Position numbers and translations under genes: made by a program. From Caldicellulosiruptor naganoensis (GTDB taxonomy: Bacteria; Bacillota; Thermoanaerobacteria; Caldicellulosiruptorales; Caldicellulosiruptoraceae): DNA of 64,000 bases. Location: positions 1,457,001 through 1,521,000 of the forward strand of contig NZ_CP113864.1 of assembly GCF_026914285.1 (NCBI RefSeq), written 5' to 3'. Positions within the stretch are counted from its first letter, which is position 1; every line of letters starts with the position of its first letter. Shown here piece by piece: positions 1 through 7,458 of this stretch. Under the pieces are notes generated by a model that was not told the origin of the DNA, did not search any database, and was given only the letters and a program-made list of their open reading frames with translations.

Positions 1-38
1 TCTCTGTCAAGCATTATTGAATGCAGATTAAAAGGCAT
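1..38 (-). CDS. Start of a probable Fe-S / [FeFe]-hydrogenase-like protein (partial)
   Basis: Only the first 12 codons are inside the window; they read MPFNLHSIMLDR and run off the left edge. The ATG at 38-36 has an AGGAAGTG ribosome binding site upstream. In many clostridia a DRTGG-domain gene and an anti-sigma-type ATPase gene precede a protein that begins with a similar HS...LD segment, followed by a ferredoxin-like cysteine cluster and a hydrogenase-type domain. The cysteine cluster would lie outside the window, so the identity rests on gene order and a few residues. Confidence 0.45.
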   Translation of the reverse strand, partial: MPFNLHSIMLDR

Positions 39-79
39 TTTAAAATTCACTTCCTTAAGGGAATTTAATAAAGTTTAAA

Positions 80-499
80 TTATTTATTGAGCACAACCAT
101 ATACACCCTTGTTCCACTGCCTTTTTGTGACTCAATTTCAAAATAATCAGAATATTTCTTCATATTAGGAAGACCCATACCTGCACCAAATCCCAAGTTT
201 CTTATTTCTTCAGGTGCAGTAGAGTATCCTTCCATCATTGCAAGTTCAATATTCTCAATTCCTGGTCCTCTGTCTTCAGCAATTATTTCAATCTTGTCTT
301 TTGAAATTATTGCCTTTAACACCCCACCAACAGAATGTATGACAATATTCATTTCTGCTTCATACGACACAATGGCCACCTTTTTTAATATTTCAGGTTT
401 TACACCCAACTTTTTTAATGTATCTTTAATCTTACTTGAAGCTTCACCTGCTAATACAAAATCACCAGCTTTAATGTCAAATTCCATTGTAAGCGGCAT
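80..499 (-). CDS. Anti-sigma-factor-type histidine kinase-like ATPase (RsbW/SpoIIAB fold)
   Basis: GHKL-fold ATPase of about 139 residues, the size of single-domain anti-sigma kinases. The N box is visible (EAEMNIVIHS, with the conserved E and N), then the G1 box DRGPGIENI and the G2 box GFGAGMGLPNMKKY. A longer ORF opens at 547 inside the preceding DRTGG gene. I prefer the ATG at 499, just past that gene's TGA at 504-506 and preceded by GAAGGG, which gives MPLTMEFD. It sits between the DRTGG gene and a probable Fe-S protein. In clostridia this trio looks like a signalling module attached to a hydrogenase-like protein. Its partner and substrate are unknown; a role against a sigma factor is only a family-level guess. 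Confidence 0.75.
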   Translation of the reverse strand: MPLTMEFDIKAGDFVLAGEASSKIKDTLKKLGVKPEILKKVAIVSYEAEMNIVIHSVGGVLKAIISKDKIEIIAEDRGPGIENIELAMMEGYSTAPEEIRNLGFGAGMGLPNMKKYSDYFEIESQKGSGTRVYMVVLNK

Positions 500-503
500 C
501 TTT

Positions 504-854
504 TCAGCACCCTTCTTTGCCAAGCCCATTTTCATAGAGTATTCCACATGCCTGAAACATTGGAAAGTCTGTAGAGTAAAGAGCTATGCATTTTTCTCTT
601 GCCAACTTCACCATCTCTTCTGAGGGTTGCTTTCCACGAACAATTATAACAGCCTTTATATCCATCATTTCAGCTGTACGAATAACTTGAGGATTGACAA
701 GACCAGTAAGGAGAATAACCTTTTCTTTTACAAATGCTAAAACATCACTCATCAGATCAGAACCACAGGCATTCAAAAACTCTTCCTCAGAAAGCTCTTG
801 AGGTTCAAAAAAAACCTTGCATCTCAAGAGCTCTTTTATCTTAGATAATTTCAT
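504..854 (-). CDS. DRTGG-domain protein
   Basis: Protein of 116 residues matching the small stand-alone DRTGG-domain proteins of clostridia. Central parts read VILLTGLVNPQVIRTAEMMD and KAVIIVRGKQPSEEMVKLA, near the C terminus STDFPMFQACGILYENGL. DRTGG domains also occur in phosphotransacetylases and next to CBS domains and are thought to be regulatory or ligand-sensing; the ligand is unknown. It follows tlyA by 23 bases and is followed immediately by the ATPase gene, whose ribosome binding site lies in this gene's last codons. That suggests translational coupling and a shared signalling role. No enzymatic motif is visible. Confidence 0.75.
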   Translation of the reverse strand: MKLSKIKELLRCKVFFEPQELSEEEFLNACGSDLMSDVLAFVKEKVILLTGLVNPQVIRTAEMMDIKAVIIVRGKQPSEEMVKLAREKCIALYSTDFPMFQACGILYENGLGKEGC

Positions 855-877
855 AAGCCAAAAACCTCCATTTTGAT

Positions 878-1690
878 TTATTTATTTTTATTTGCCAACT
901 CTTCAAAAGCTTCACTGACAATTTCTTGGATTTCGTTATCATTTAAAATGTTTTGTGGAAATTCCTCTTGTTTAATGTAAAGTAAATACTCAATATTACC
1001 TTCTGGACCTTTTACAGGAGAGTATGTCAATCCTTTTATACTAAGACCTAAGGAAAAATAACAACTAACAACCTTTTTAATCACATTAACATGGGTTTGG
1101 CTTGATCTAACAACTCCTTTCTTTCCAACCTCCTCTCTTCCAGCTTCAAATTGGGGTTTTATTAGCAAAATACCTTCAGTACCTTCTTCCATAAACTCTT
1201 TTATTTTATGTGAAATAAGCGTCAATGAGATGAATGAAACATCACATACAACTATATCAATTCTATCAGGTATCTTTTCTCTCTCAAAATACCTAAAATT
1301 TGTCTTCTCAAAATTGACAACTCTTGGATCTTCTCTTAGCTTCCATGCAAGCTGGCCATAGCCAACATCAACACAGTAGACCTTCTTTGCACCATGCTGC
1401 AGAAGACAATCTGTAAACCCCCCAGTTGAAACGCCCACATCTAACGCAATCTTATGAGCAACATCTATCTTAAAAAAATTCAATGCTTTTTCAAGTTTAA
1501 ACCCGCCTCTGCTCACATACTTAAGAGGTTCTTTTACCACAATTTGAGCATTACAATCAATCAGTTCCCCTGCCTTTTCAACCTTTTGGTTATCTACGTA
1601 TACATTTCCACTTAAGATAAGCGCTTTTGCTTTTTCACGAGACTCTGCAAAACCTTTTTCAACAAGCAAGATATCTGCCCTCTTTTTCAA
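878..1690 (-). CDS. tlyA: TlyA-family rRNA 2'-O-methyltransferase (S4 + FtsJ-like)
   Basis: 270 residues, the usual TlyA length. The N terminus is an S4 RNA-binding domain (about residues 1-60: RADILLVEKGFAESREKAKA and VYVDNQKVEKAG). The rest is an FtsJ-like SAM-dependent methyltransferase, with ALDVGVSTGGFTDCLLQHGA as the SAM-binding loop and VVCDVSFISLTLI and LLIKPQFEAGREEVGKKGVV further on. Characterised TlyA proteins methylate cytidine 2'-OH groups in 16S and 23S rRNA; some were historically called hemolysins. The start overlaps the dxs stop by 4 bases (ATGA), so the two are probably translationally coupled. Pairing with dxs is common in Firmicutes. Confidence 0.93.
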   Translation of the reverse strand: MKKRADILLVEKGFAESREKAKALILSGNVYVDNQKVEKAGELIDCNAQIVVKEPLKYVSRGGFKLEKALNFFKIDVAHKIALDVGVSTGGFTDCLLQHGAKKVYCVDVGYGQLAWKLREDPRVVNFEKTNFRYFEREKIPDRIDIVVCDVSFISLTLISHKIKEFMEEGTEGILLIKPQFEAGREEVGKKGVVRSSQTHVNVIKKVVSCYFSLGLSIKGLTYSPVKGPEGNIEYLLYIKQEEFPQNILNDNEIQEIVSEAFEELANKNK

Positions 1691-3540
1691 TTTTTTATCA
1701 ACTCCATAATTACATTTTTCAAACTTTTTCTATCTAAACCTAATAAAGAATAAAGCTCCCCAATTGATCCATGTTGAATAAACTTATCGGGAAGACCAAT
1801 ATGTTTTATTAGATTTGAGCTATTCTTTTCAGCAATGATACCTTTTATCTTTTCCCCAAGACCACCAATAATAGTATTGTCCTCTACAACCAAAATCTTT
1901 TTATGTGTCTTTATTATCGTCTCTATAAGTTCAATATCTAAAGGTTTTAAAAATCTTACATTTATCAATGTTGCATTTAAATTATTTTCACAAATAATAT
2001 CATACAACATTGAGACATGTCTTCCAACAGCAAAAATAGCCAAATCCCGGCCTTGTGCCAAAATCTCAGATTTTCCAAATAAAATTGGTTCATAAATGCC
2101 AATGGTTTTGGTTGTTCCTCTTGGATATCTTATTGCAAGAGGTCCTCTATCATACACTGCTGCAAATTCTAACATCATTTCAAACTCTTTTGTATCTTTT
2201 GGAGCCATTACAGTCAAATTAGGTATTAATGTAAGATAAGATATATCAAAGCTGCCATGATGAGTCTCCCCGTCTTCACCAACAAGCCCCGCCCTATCTA
2301 TACAAAATACCACATTAAGGTTCTGTATACACACATCATGAATTATCTGGTCAAACGCACGCTGTAAAAAAGTAGAATATATAGCAATAAACGGTTTTAG
2401 GCCTTCTTTTGCAAGTGCTGCAGCAAAAGTTACAGCATGCTCTTCTGCAATCCCGACATCGAAAAATCTTTCAGGATATATTTTTCCAAAGCGACTCAAA
2501 CCAGTTCCATCAGGCATAGCAGCTGTTATCGCTACAATTCTTTGGTCATTTTTTGCAAGTTCGCAAAGCTTATCTCCTAATACCTCAGAAAAACTTTTAG
2601 AATTTGTGTCTGTCAAGTGATTTCCTGTCTCTACGTCAAATGGTGGAACACCATGATATTTTTCTGGAAACTTTTCAGCATGCTCATAACCCTTACCTTT
2701 TTGAGTTACAACATGAACTAATACAGGCCTTGTCAAATTTTTAACGTTTTCAAATACCTCACACATCTTTTTTATGTCATGTCCATCAATAGGCCCGTAG
2801 TACTCAAAGCCAAGGGCTTCAAAAAGTGTGCCAGGAAAAAGTATATATTTAAGACCACCTTTTAACTTTTTTATCAAATAATTAAGCTTTTCTCCTACTA
2901 ATGGAATTTTTGCAACGAACTCATCAGTAACCTTTTTCAATTTAAAATATTTAGGTTGTGTTCTAACTTGTGACAAATACTTAGCAATTGCACCAACATT
3001 TTTCGAGATTGACATTTCGTTGTCGTTCAATATTACAAGAAGTTTTCCATTATACCTTCCTGCATTGTTAAGGCCTTCATAGGCAAGTCCACCTGTCAAA
3101 GCACCGTCTCCTACTACAGCAATTACATTATAATCTTTATGATTTAAGTCACGAGCAATAGCAAATCCGAGCGCCACTGAGATGGATGTTGAACTGTGTC
3201 CTGTGTCAAATGAGTCATAGATACTTTCTTTTGTCTTCGGAAAGCCGCTCAAACCACCTAACTTTCGCAAAGTAGCAAACTTTTCTTTCCTTCCTGTCAG
3301 AATTTTATACACATAGCATTGGTGACCTACATCCCACACAATTTTGTCATGGGGGGGATTGAATGTATAAAGTAGTGCCAGCGTCAGTTCTACAACACCC
3401 AAATTTGCTGCCAAGTGTCCACCAGTATTTGCAATATTATATAATAAAAACTTTCTAATCTCTTCAGATAAAGAGTATAGCTCTGATATACTGAGTTTTT
3501 TTATATCTTCAGGGTAGTTTACTTTTTCTAATATACCCAA
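1687..3540 (-). CDS. dxs: 1-deoxy-D-xylulose-5-phosphate synthase
   Basis: Thiamine-diphosphate enzyme that condenses pyruvate with glyceraldehyde 3-phosphate, the first step of the MEP isoprenoid pathway. At 617 residues it is full length. Visible features are TGGHLAANLGVVELTLAL, the VWDVGHQCYVYKILTGRK segment, the ThDP/Mg motif starting GDGALTGG and ending in LNNAG, and DRAGLVGEDGETHHG in the pyrimidine-binding domain with the catalytic Glu in GIAEEHAV. The C-terminal transketolase-like domain is complete. It lies 19 bases after oapA and overlaps tlyA, so it is likely transcribed from the OLE promoter. In other OLE-bearing genomes isoprenoid genes also flank the OLE-oapA pair. Confidence 0.97.
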   Translation of the reverse strand: MGILEKVNYPEDIKKLSISELYSLSEEIRKFLLYNIANTGGHLAANLGVVELTLALLYTFNPPHDKIVWDVGHQCYVYKILTGRKEKFATLRKLGGLSGFPKTKESIYDSFDTGHSSTSISVALGFAIARDLNHKDYNVIAVVGDGALTGGLAYEGLNNAGRYNGKLLVILNDNEMSISKNVGAIAKYLSQVRTQPKYFKLKKVTDEFVAKIPLVGEKLNYLIKKLKGGLKYILFPGTLFEALGFEYYGPIDGHDIKKMCEVFENVKNLTRPVLVHVVTQKGKGYEHAEKFPEKYHGVPPFDVETGNHLTDTNSKSFSEVLGDKLCELAKNDQRIVAITAAMPDGTGLSRFGKIYPERFFDVGIAEEHAVTFAAALAKEGLKPFIAIYSTFLQRAFDQIIHDVCIQNLNVVFCIDRAGLVGEDGETHHGSFDISYLTLIPNLTVMAPKDTKEFEMMLEFAAVYDRGPLAIRYPRGTTKTIGIYEPILFGKSEILAQGRDLAIFAVGRHVSMLYDIICENNLNATLINVRFLKPLDIELIETIIKTHKKILVVEDNTIIGGLGEKIKGIIAEKNSSNLIKHIGLPDKFIQHGSIGELYSLLGLDRKSLKNVIMELIKN

Positions 3541-3559
3541 ACCTTCTCACTTCCCACTT

Positions 3560-4108
3560 CTATGTCTTTATAAATATGCTGAGGATCTTCCCGCTTATTT
3601 TAACTATATCATGACTTTTTTTAATTGCAAAATACTTGCCTATTGCTTTACCTGAAATGGTCACAGCAGCAACAGTTGCTGTTAAAAGCAAAGATAGAAA
3701 CACAATATCAGCATTACTATTTTTTGAAATATAGAAAATGATACTTGCTGAGAGCGAACCGCTCAATATTCCACATATATCTCCTATTACATCATTGCAA
3801 ATTGAAGAAACTCTACTTGCATTTTTAATAAGCCAAATACTATTTTTTGCACCTTTCACCTTTTTAGCAGCCATCGCATGAAAAGGAACCTCGTCAGCAG
3901 CTGTAGTTGCTATTCCTATTATATCAAATAAGATTCCGATTAAGATTATCAACAACAAAAGTATGAATGATATAGTAATTGGCAATTTCTTAGACACAAT
4001 ACTTGAAATGTAATTTAAAGACGCAGATAACAAATAAGATAATATAAACAAAAAAGCGACCCACCTAAAATAATTTGACTTTTTGTTTTGTGATTTTTTA
4101 CTCCCCAT
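3560..4108 (-). CDS. oapA: OLE RNA-associated membrane protein OapA
   Basis: Small integral membrane protein of 182 residues. It has a basic N terminus (GSKKSQNKKSNY) and four likely membrane segments near residues 15-35, 42-65, 118-130 and 135-155. The conserved segment GIATTAADEVPFHAMAAKKV is followed by GAKNSIWLIKNASRVSSICN and DVIGDICGILSGS, as in OapA and, more distantly, the DUF21/CNNM membrane domain. OapA binds OLE RNA and recruits it to the membrane; OLE and OapA mutants in Halalkalibacterium halodurans are sensitive to short-chain alcohols, cold and Mg2+. The gene begins about 60 bases after the OLE RNA on the same strand, the canonical arrangement. The start has a GGAGAGGGAAAATGGGG context. 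Confidence 0.9.
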   Translation of the reverse strand: MGSKKSQNKKSNYFRWVAFLFILSYLLSASLNYISSIVSKKLPITISFILLLLIILIGILFDIIGIATTAADEVPFHAMAAKKVKGAKNSIWLIKNASRVSSICNDVIGDICGILSGSLSASIIFYISKNSNADIVFLSLLLTATVAAVTISGKAIGKYFAIKKSHDIVKISGKILSIFIKT

Positions 4109-4170
4109 TTTCCCTCTCCACTAATTGTAATAACTTCCATTTTACCTACCCTTAAAATATACAAATTTAT

Positions 4171-4789
4171 GGGATAGGGTGATTTTACGAAGGGTAAATT
4201 TTGCGGCTTAAGGTCTGGTAGGATTTCCCCCAAACTTACCTCCCGTCGCCAGGAGGCGGTTTCCCTTTAAAAGTTTGGGTGTGCGGTTGCCCAACACACA
4301 ACCAGATCGCCACTTAGTCCGCACTTTAATCCCCTTCGTAAAGCCGAGAAATCGGCACAGCCTAGGAGCTTTCCTCGACAGAGGGCATGCTTTCTAGCCT
4401 CTTTTGCGAAATAGATTTCAGGCCTCAAGACTCCTCTAAAAACGGGCCCTATTTTTAGAGGAGCCACAAATTCGGCCATCCGTCTATTTCGCTCAAGGCA
4501 GGCTACACTACCCCAAGCACATCTACTCATCGTAGATGTACCTGGCGGTAGGTTTTACTAACGCACAAAAAGAACTAAAAAGAGAGCTTTTTGTGCGTTA
4601 GCCTCCGCGGGAAAAGGGTTCCATCCTGCATGCCATTGCAGGACTCCCTTATCCCTTACTCCCAGCTTCAACCCCTGACTGGGCGTCAGAAGCCGAAACC
4701 AGGAACTTCATCGGTGTGCCCTTTGGCGGATTTTTAGGCCCGCCTTCGAAAGCAGCCACTCTGACTAGGATACTGCATCACCCTATCCC
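4171..4789 (-). ncRNA. ole: OLE RNA (ornate, large, extremophilic RNA)
   Basis: A gene-free, GC-richer block of about 620 bases directly upstream of oapA. Its two ends pair: the minus strand opens with GGGATAGGGTGAT (complement of 4777-4789) and closes with ATCACCCTATCCC (complement of 4171-4183), a perfect 13-bp terminal helix. Internal stems are clear: 15 bp between 4558-4572 and 4587-4601, 8 bp between 4519-4526 and 4532-4539, a 12-bp stem around 4433-4462 (CTCCTCTAAAAA pairs with TTTTTAGAGGAG), and TCCTGCA/TGCAGGA near 4624-4644. Size, strand, terminal pairing and the adjacent OapA gene together match OLE RNA. Weak ORFs inside it on both strands show no protein-like signal. Confidence 0.93.
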
Positions 4790-4825
4790 ATCTTATAGCC
4801 TTTTTTATTCAATTTTCAGAATAAT

Positions 4826-4854
4826 ATTATACCACAGCTTCTTTTGGGTTTCAA
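4826..4854 (-). promoter_or_regulatory. Sigma-A-type promoter for OLE RNA-oapA-dxs
   Basis: Minus-strand TTGAAA (complement of 4849-4854) and TATAAT (complement of 4826-4831) are separated by exactly 17 bases, close to the consensus. Initiation about 7 bases past the -10 box would start RNA near 4819, about 30 bases before the OLE terminal helix. The -35 box contains the TGA stop codon of the upstream PAP2 gene, so the promoter is built into the end of that gene. No terminator separates it from the upstream pheST-pcrA-PAP2 genes, so read-through is possible. Confidence 0.8.
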
Positions 4855-5309
4855 ACCAACAATGTAGCAAGTACAATTCCAAGAAGCGCTCCTACAAACA
4901 CTTCTGTTGGTTTGTGGCCTATTAACTCTTTCAATTTATGCTGTGGCTTGTAATGTGGAGAAAAGTACATCTCAATCAGTTCGTTCAATGTCTGTGCTTG
5001 TTTACCAGCCTCTCTTCTCACGCCTGCTGCGTCATACATAACAATCAATGTAAATGTCAGCGAAATAGCAAAATTTGTCGAGTTAAAACCATCAATAAGC
5101 CCCACTGCAGTTGAAAGACCACATGCAAATGCTGAATGTGAGCTTGGCATTCCACCTGAGCTAATAAACTTTTTAAAATCAATCTTTTGTGTCATGACAA
5201 AGGTTATTATTATTTTTAAAAACTGAGCCACAAACCAACTCATCACACCTACCTGCAAAGCCTTGTTTGTAATTATCTCATATACAACCTGTTTCATCTT
5301 CCCCCTCAA
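4851..5309 (-). CDS. Divergent PAP2-family membrane protein (DUF212, YuiD-like)
   Basis: 152 residues with several hydrophobic segments and the PAP2-like signature GGMPSSHSAFACGLSTAVGL near residue 52. AGKQAQTLNEL and a C-terminal GHKPTEVFVGALLGIVLATL follow. This is the divergent PAP2 (DUF212) family; enzymatic activity is not established, though relation to phosphatidic acid phosphatases suggests lipid phosphate chemistry. Its ATG overlaps the pcrA stop (ATGA type). Its stop codon is embedded in the -35 box of the OLE promoter. The C-terminal half of the 18404-19102 protein carries a similar signature. Confidence 0.88.
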   Translation of the reverse strand: MRGKMKQVVYEIITNKALQVGVMSWFVAQFLKIIITFVMTQKIDFKKFISSGGMPSSHSAFACGLSTAVGLIDGFNSTNFAISLTFTLIVMYDAAGVRREAGKQAQTLNELIEMYFSPHYKPQHKLKELIGHKPTEVFVGALLGIVLATLLV

Positions 5310-7450
5310 CCAATTTTCTTAAGATTTGCATACGATAAAAGTAATCTTTTCTGTCCATACTTTTCAAAGTCTACTAGTACCTCATTCAAGTCTTCTGACA
5401 AAGATAATATCTTCCCAATCCCAAATTTATTATGCTGGATTATGTCGCCAACAGCTAAAGTAGTTTTTGTGCTATTTTGTTGACTTTTATTGAGCTGTGT
5501 ATCAAAAGAATTTACATTTCTTAACGGTGTATAAATCTGCTGAATATACTTGGCTGGAATCTCGTCAACAAAACATGACCTTTGCCTTGACGAAAATCGG
5601 CCAAAAACCCTTCTGTTGTTTGCATAAGTTAACACCAAAAACTTTTTTGCTCTTGTTATTGCAACGTAACAAAGCCTTCTTTCTTCTTCAAGTTCTTCTT
5701 CCATCTCAATTGTATCTTCTGCTCTCAAAAGAGGAAATAATCCTTCTTCAAGACCAGTTAAGAAGACCACATCAAACTCAAGACCTTTTGCTGCATGGAC
5801 TGTCATTAACATGACTTTATCTTCTTTTTGAGCATCATCTTCTTCAAAGCTCAGAGCAATAGAGTTTAAAAAGTTCTGCAAGCTCTTATCTTCATTTTCT
5901 TCCTCAAACATAGCAGCTGCACTGATTAGCTGCTCTAAATTCTTTGCTCTTTGGAAATCTTCTTCATTCTTGCTTGAAAGCAAGGTCTCCATATACTTTG
6001 TTTTATCAAGTACAAGCTTTATGACCTCAACCACTGACTTTGTCTCAGCCTCAGTTCTAATATCCTCTAAAAGTGAAACAAATTCGTTTAATTTGAAATA
6101 CGTTCGTCTGTCAAATTCCAAAACTCCTCTTTCTTTTAATAAGCTATAAGCAGAAATTCCATACTCGTCACTTAAAACCTTTATCTTCTCAACTGTACTG
6201 GGACCTATTCCCCTTTTTGGAACATTTATAACTCTAAACAAACTTAAATTGTCATGCGGATTGACTATAAGTCTCAAATATGCCAGTATATCCTTTACCT
6301 CTTTCCTTTCGAAAAACCGCAAACTTCCAACAACCTTGTAAGGTATAGCATGAGCTGAAAGAGCATTTTCAAAGTTTAATGACTGAGCATTTGTTCTATA
6401 AAGAACCCCTATCTCAGACGGTTTTATCCCGCTCTGTATAAGATTTTTTATGGACATTGAGACAAAATTTGCCTCGTCAACTTCATCAAATGCCGGGTAA
6501 AGATAAATTTTTTCGCCTTCACTGTTCTCTGTCCAGAGTCTTTTTGGTTTTCGGTGAATATTGTTTTTTATAACTTCATTTGCGGCAGACAAGATTGTCT
6601 TGGTAGAACGATAATTTTTCTCAAGTTTTATCACTTTTGCATCGTTGAATACCTTCTCAAACTCTAAAATATTTCTTACATTTGCCCCTCTGAAACTGTA
6701 AATGCTCTGGTCATCATCACCTACAACACAGATATTTCTGTGTTTTTGTGCAAGCAAATAAATTAAATAAAACTGTGCATAGTTTGTATCTTGATATTCA
6801 TCAACTAAGATATACCTAAACTTTTGCTGATACTTTTCCAAGATGTCTGGGTTTGTTCTAAAAAGCATTATTGTGTAGTACAAAAGGTCATCAAAATCAA
6901 ATGCATTATACTCCTTCAATAGTTTATTATAGAGTTTGTAAATTTCAGCAACTCTGGGATCAGTCTTTCCTTCTTTGTAAATATCTGATGGAGATATTAG
7001 CATATTCTTGAAATTACTAATCTGTCTAGAGACATACCTAAGTTCAAGTCTATCTTCGTCTATATTTAGCCTCTCAAAACACTCTTTTAATAGCTGATGT
7101 CTATCCTGCATATCGAATATGATAAAGTTATTGGAAAATCCTATATTATGTGCTTCCATTCTAAGTATCCTCGCACATGCAGAGTGAAAGGTGGACACCC
7201 ACATCTCTGAGAAAGACTCTACACTCACAAGTCTCTTTATACGTTCTTTCATCTCATCAGCTGCTTTGTTAGTAAATGTTATAGCCAGTATATTGCTTGG
7301 TTTTGCCAATCCCATATTCAATATATATGCAATTCTGTATGTGATCACCCTTGTTTTTCCGGAACCTGCCCCAGCCAATACTAAAAGCGGTCCTTCTGTC
7401 GAAAGAACCGCCTCTAATTGCTGTTGATTTAACTCTTTCAACCACTCCAT
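5306..7450 (-). CDS. pcrA: UvrD/PcrA-type superfamily 1 DNA helicase
   Basis: 714 residues, full length for PcrA. Helicase motifs in order: Q-motif LNQQQLEAV, Walker A LAGAGSGKTRVI, AITFTNKAADEMKER (Ia), DEYQDTNYAQF (Walker B), VVGDDDQSIYSFRGA (III), LEKNYRST (IV), MTVHAAKGLEFDVVFLTGLE (V) and EERRLCYVAITRAKK (VI). The C-terminal part has the Tudor-like tail GDIIQHNKFGIGKILSLS, which in PcrA contacts RNA polymerase. It moves 3' to 5' on DNA in repair and conflict resolution. It lies 8 bases after pheT and overlaps the PAP2 gene. Confidence 0.96.
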   Translation of the reverse strand: MEWLKELNQQQLEAVLSTEGPLLVLAGAGSGKTRVITYRIAYILNMGLAKPSNILAITFTNKAADEMKERIKRLVSVESFSEMWVSTFHSACARILRMEAHNIGFSNNFIIFDMQDRHQLLKECFERLNIDEDRLELRYVSRQISNFKNMLISPSDIYKEGKTDPRVAEIYKLYNKLLKEYNAFDFDDLLYYTIMLFRTNPDILEKYQQKFRYILVDEYQDTNYAQFYLIYLLAQKHRNICVVGDDDQSIYSFRGANVRNILEFEKVFNDAKVIKLEKNYRSTKTILSAANEVIKNNIHRKPKRLWTENSEGEKIYLYPAFDEVDEANFVSMSIKNLIQSGIKPSEIGVLYRTNAQSLNFENALSAHAIPYKVVGSLRFFERKEVKDILAYLRLIVNPHDNLSLFRVINVPKRGIGPSTVEKIKVLSDEYGISAYSLLKERGVLEFDRRTYFKLNEFVSLLEDIRTEAETKSVVEVIKLVLDKTKYMETLLSSKNEEDFQRAKNLEQLISAAAMFEEENEDKSLQNFLNSIALSFEEDDAQKEDKVMLMTVHAAKGLEFDVVFLTGLEEGLFPLLRAEDTIEMEEELEEERRLCYVAITRAKKFLVLTYANNRRVFGRFSSRQRSCFVDEIPAKYIQQIYTPLRNVNSFDTQLNKSQQNSTKTTLAVGDIIQHNKFGIGKILSLSEDLNEVLVDFEKYGQKRLLLSYANLKKIG

Positions 7451-7458
7451 TTTATCTA

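Noticed and set aside
4267-4530. 87-codon minus-strand ORF, and a 69-codon plus-strand ORF at 4716-4925, within the OLE block
   Set aside because: They lie in the strongly base-paired RNA, lack ribosome binding sites, and show compositions imposed by stem sequences; the non-coding RNA explains the block better.
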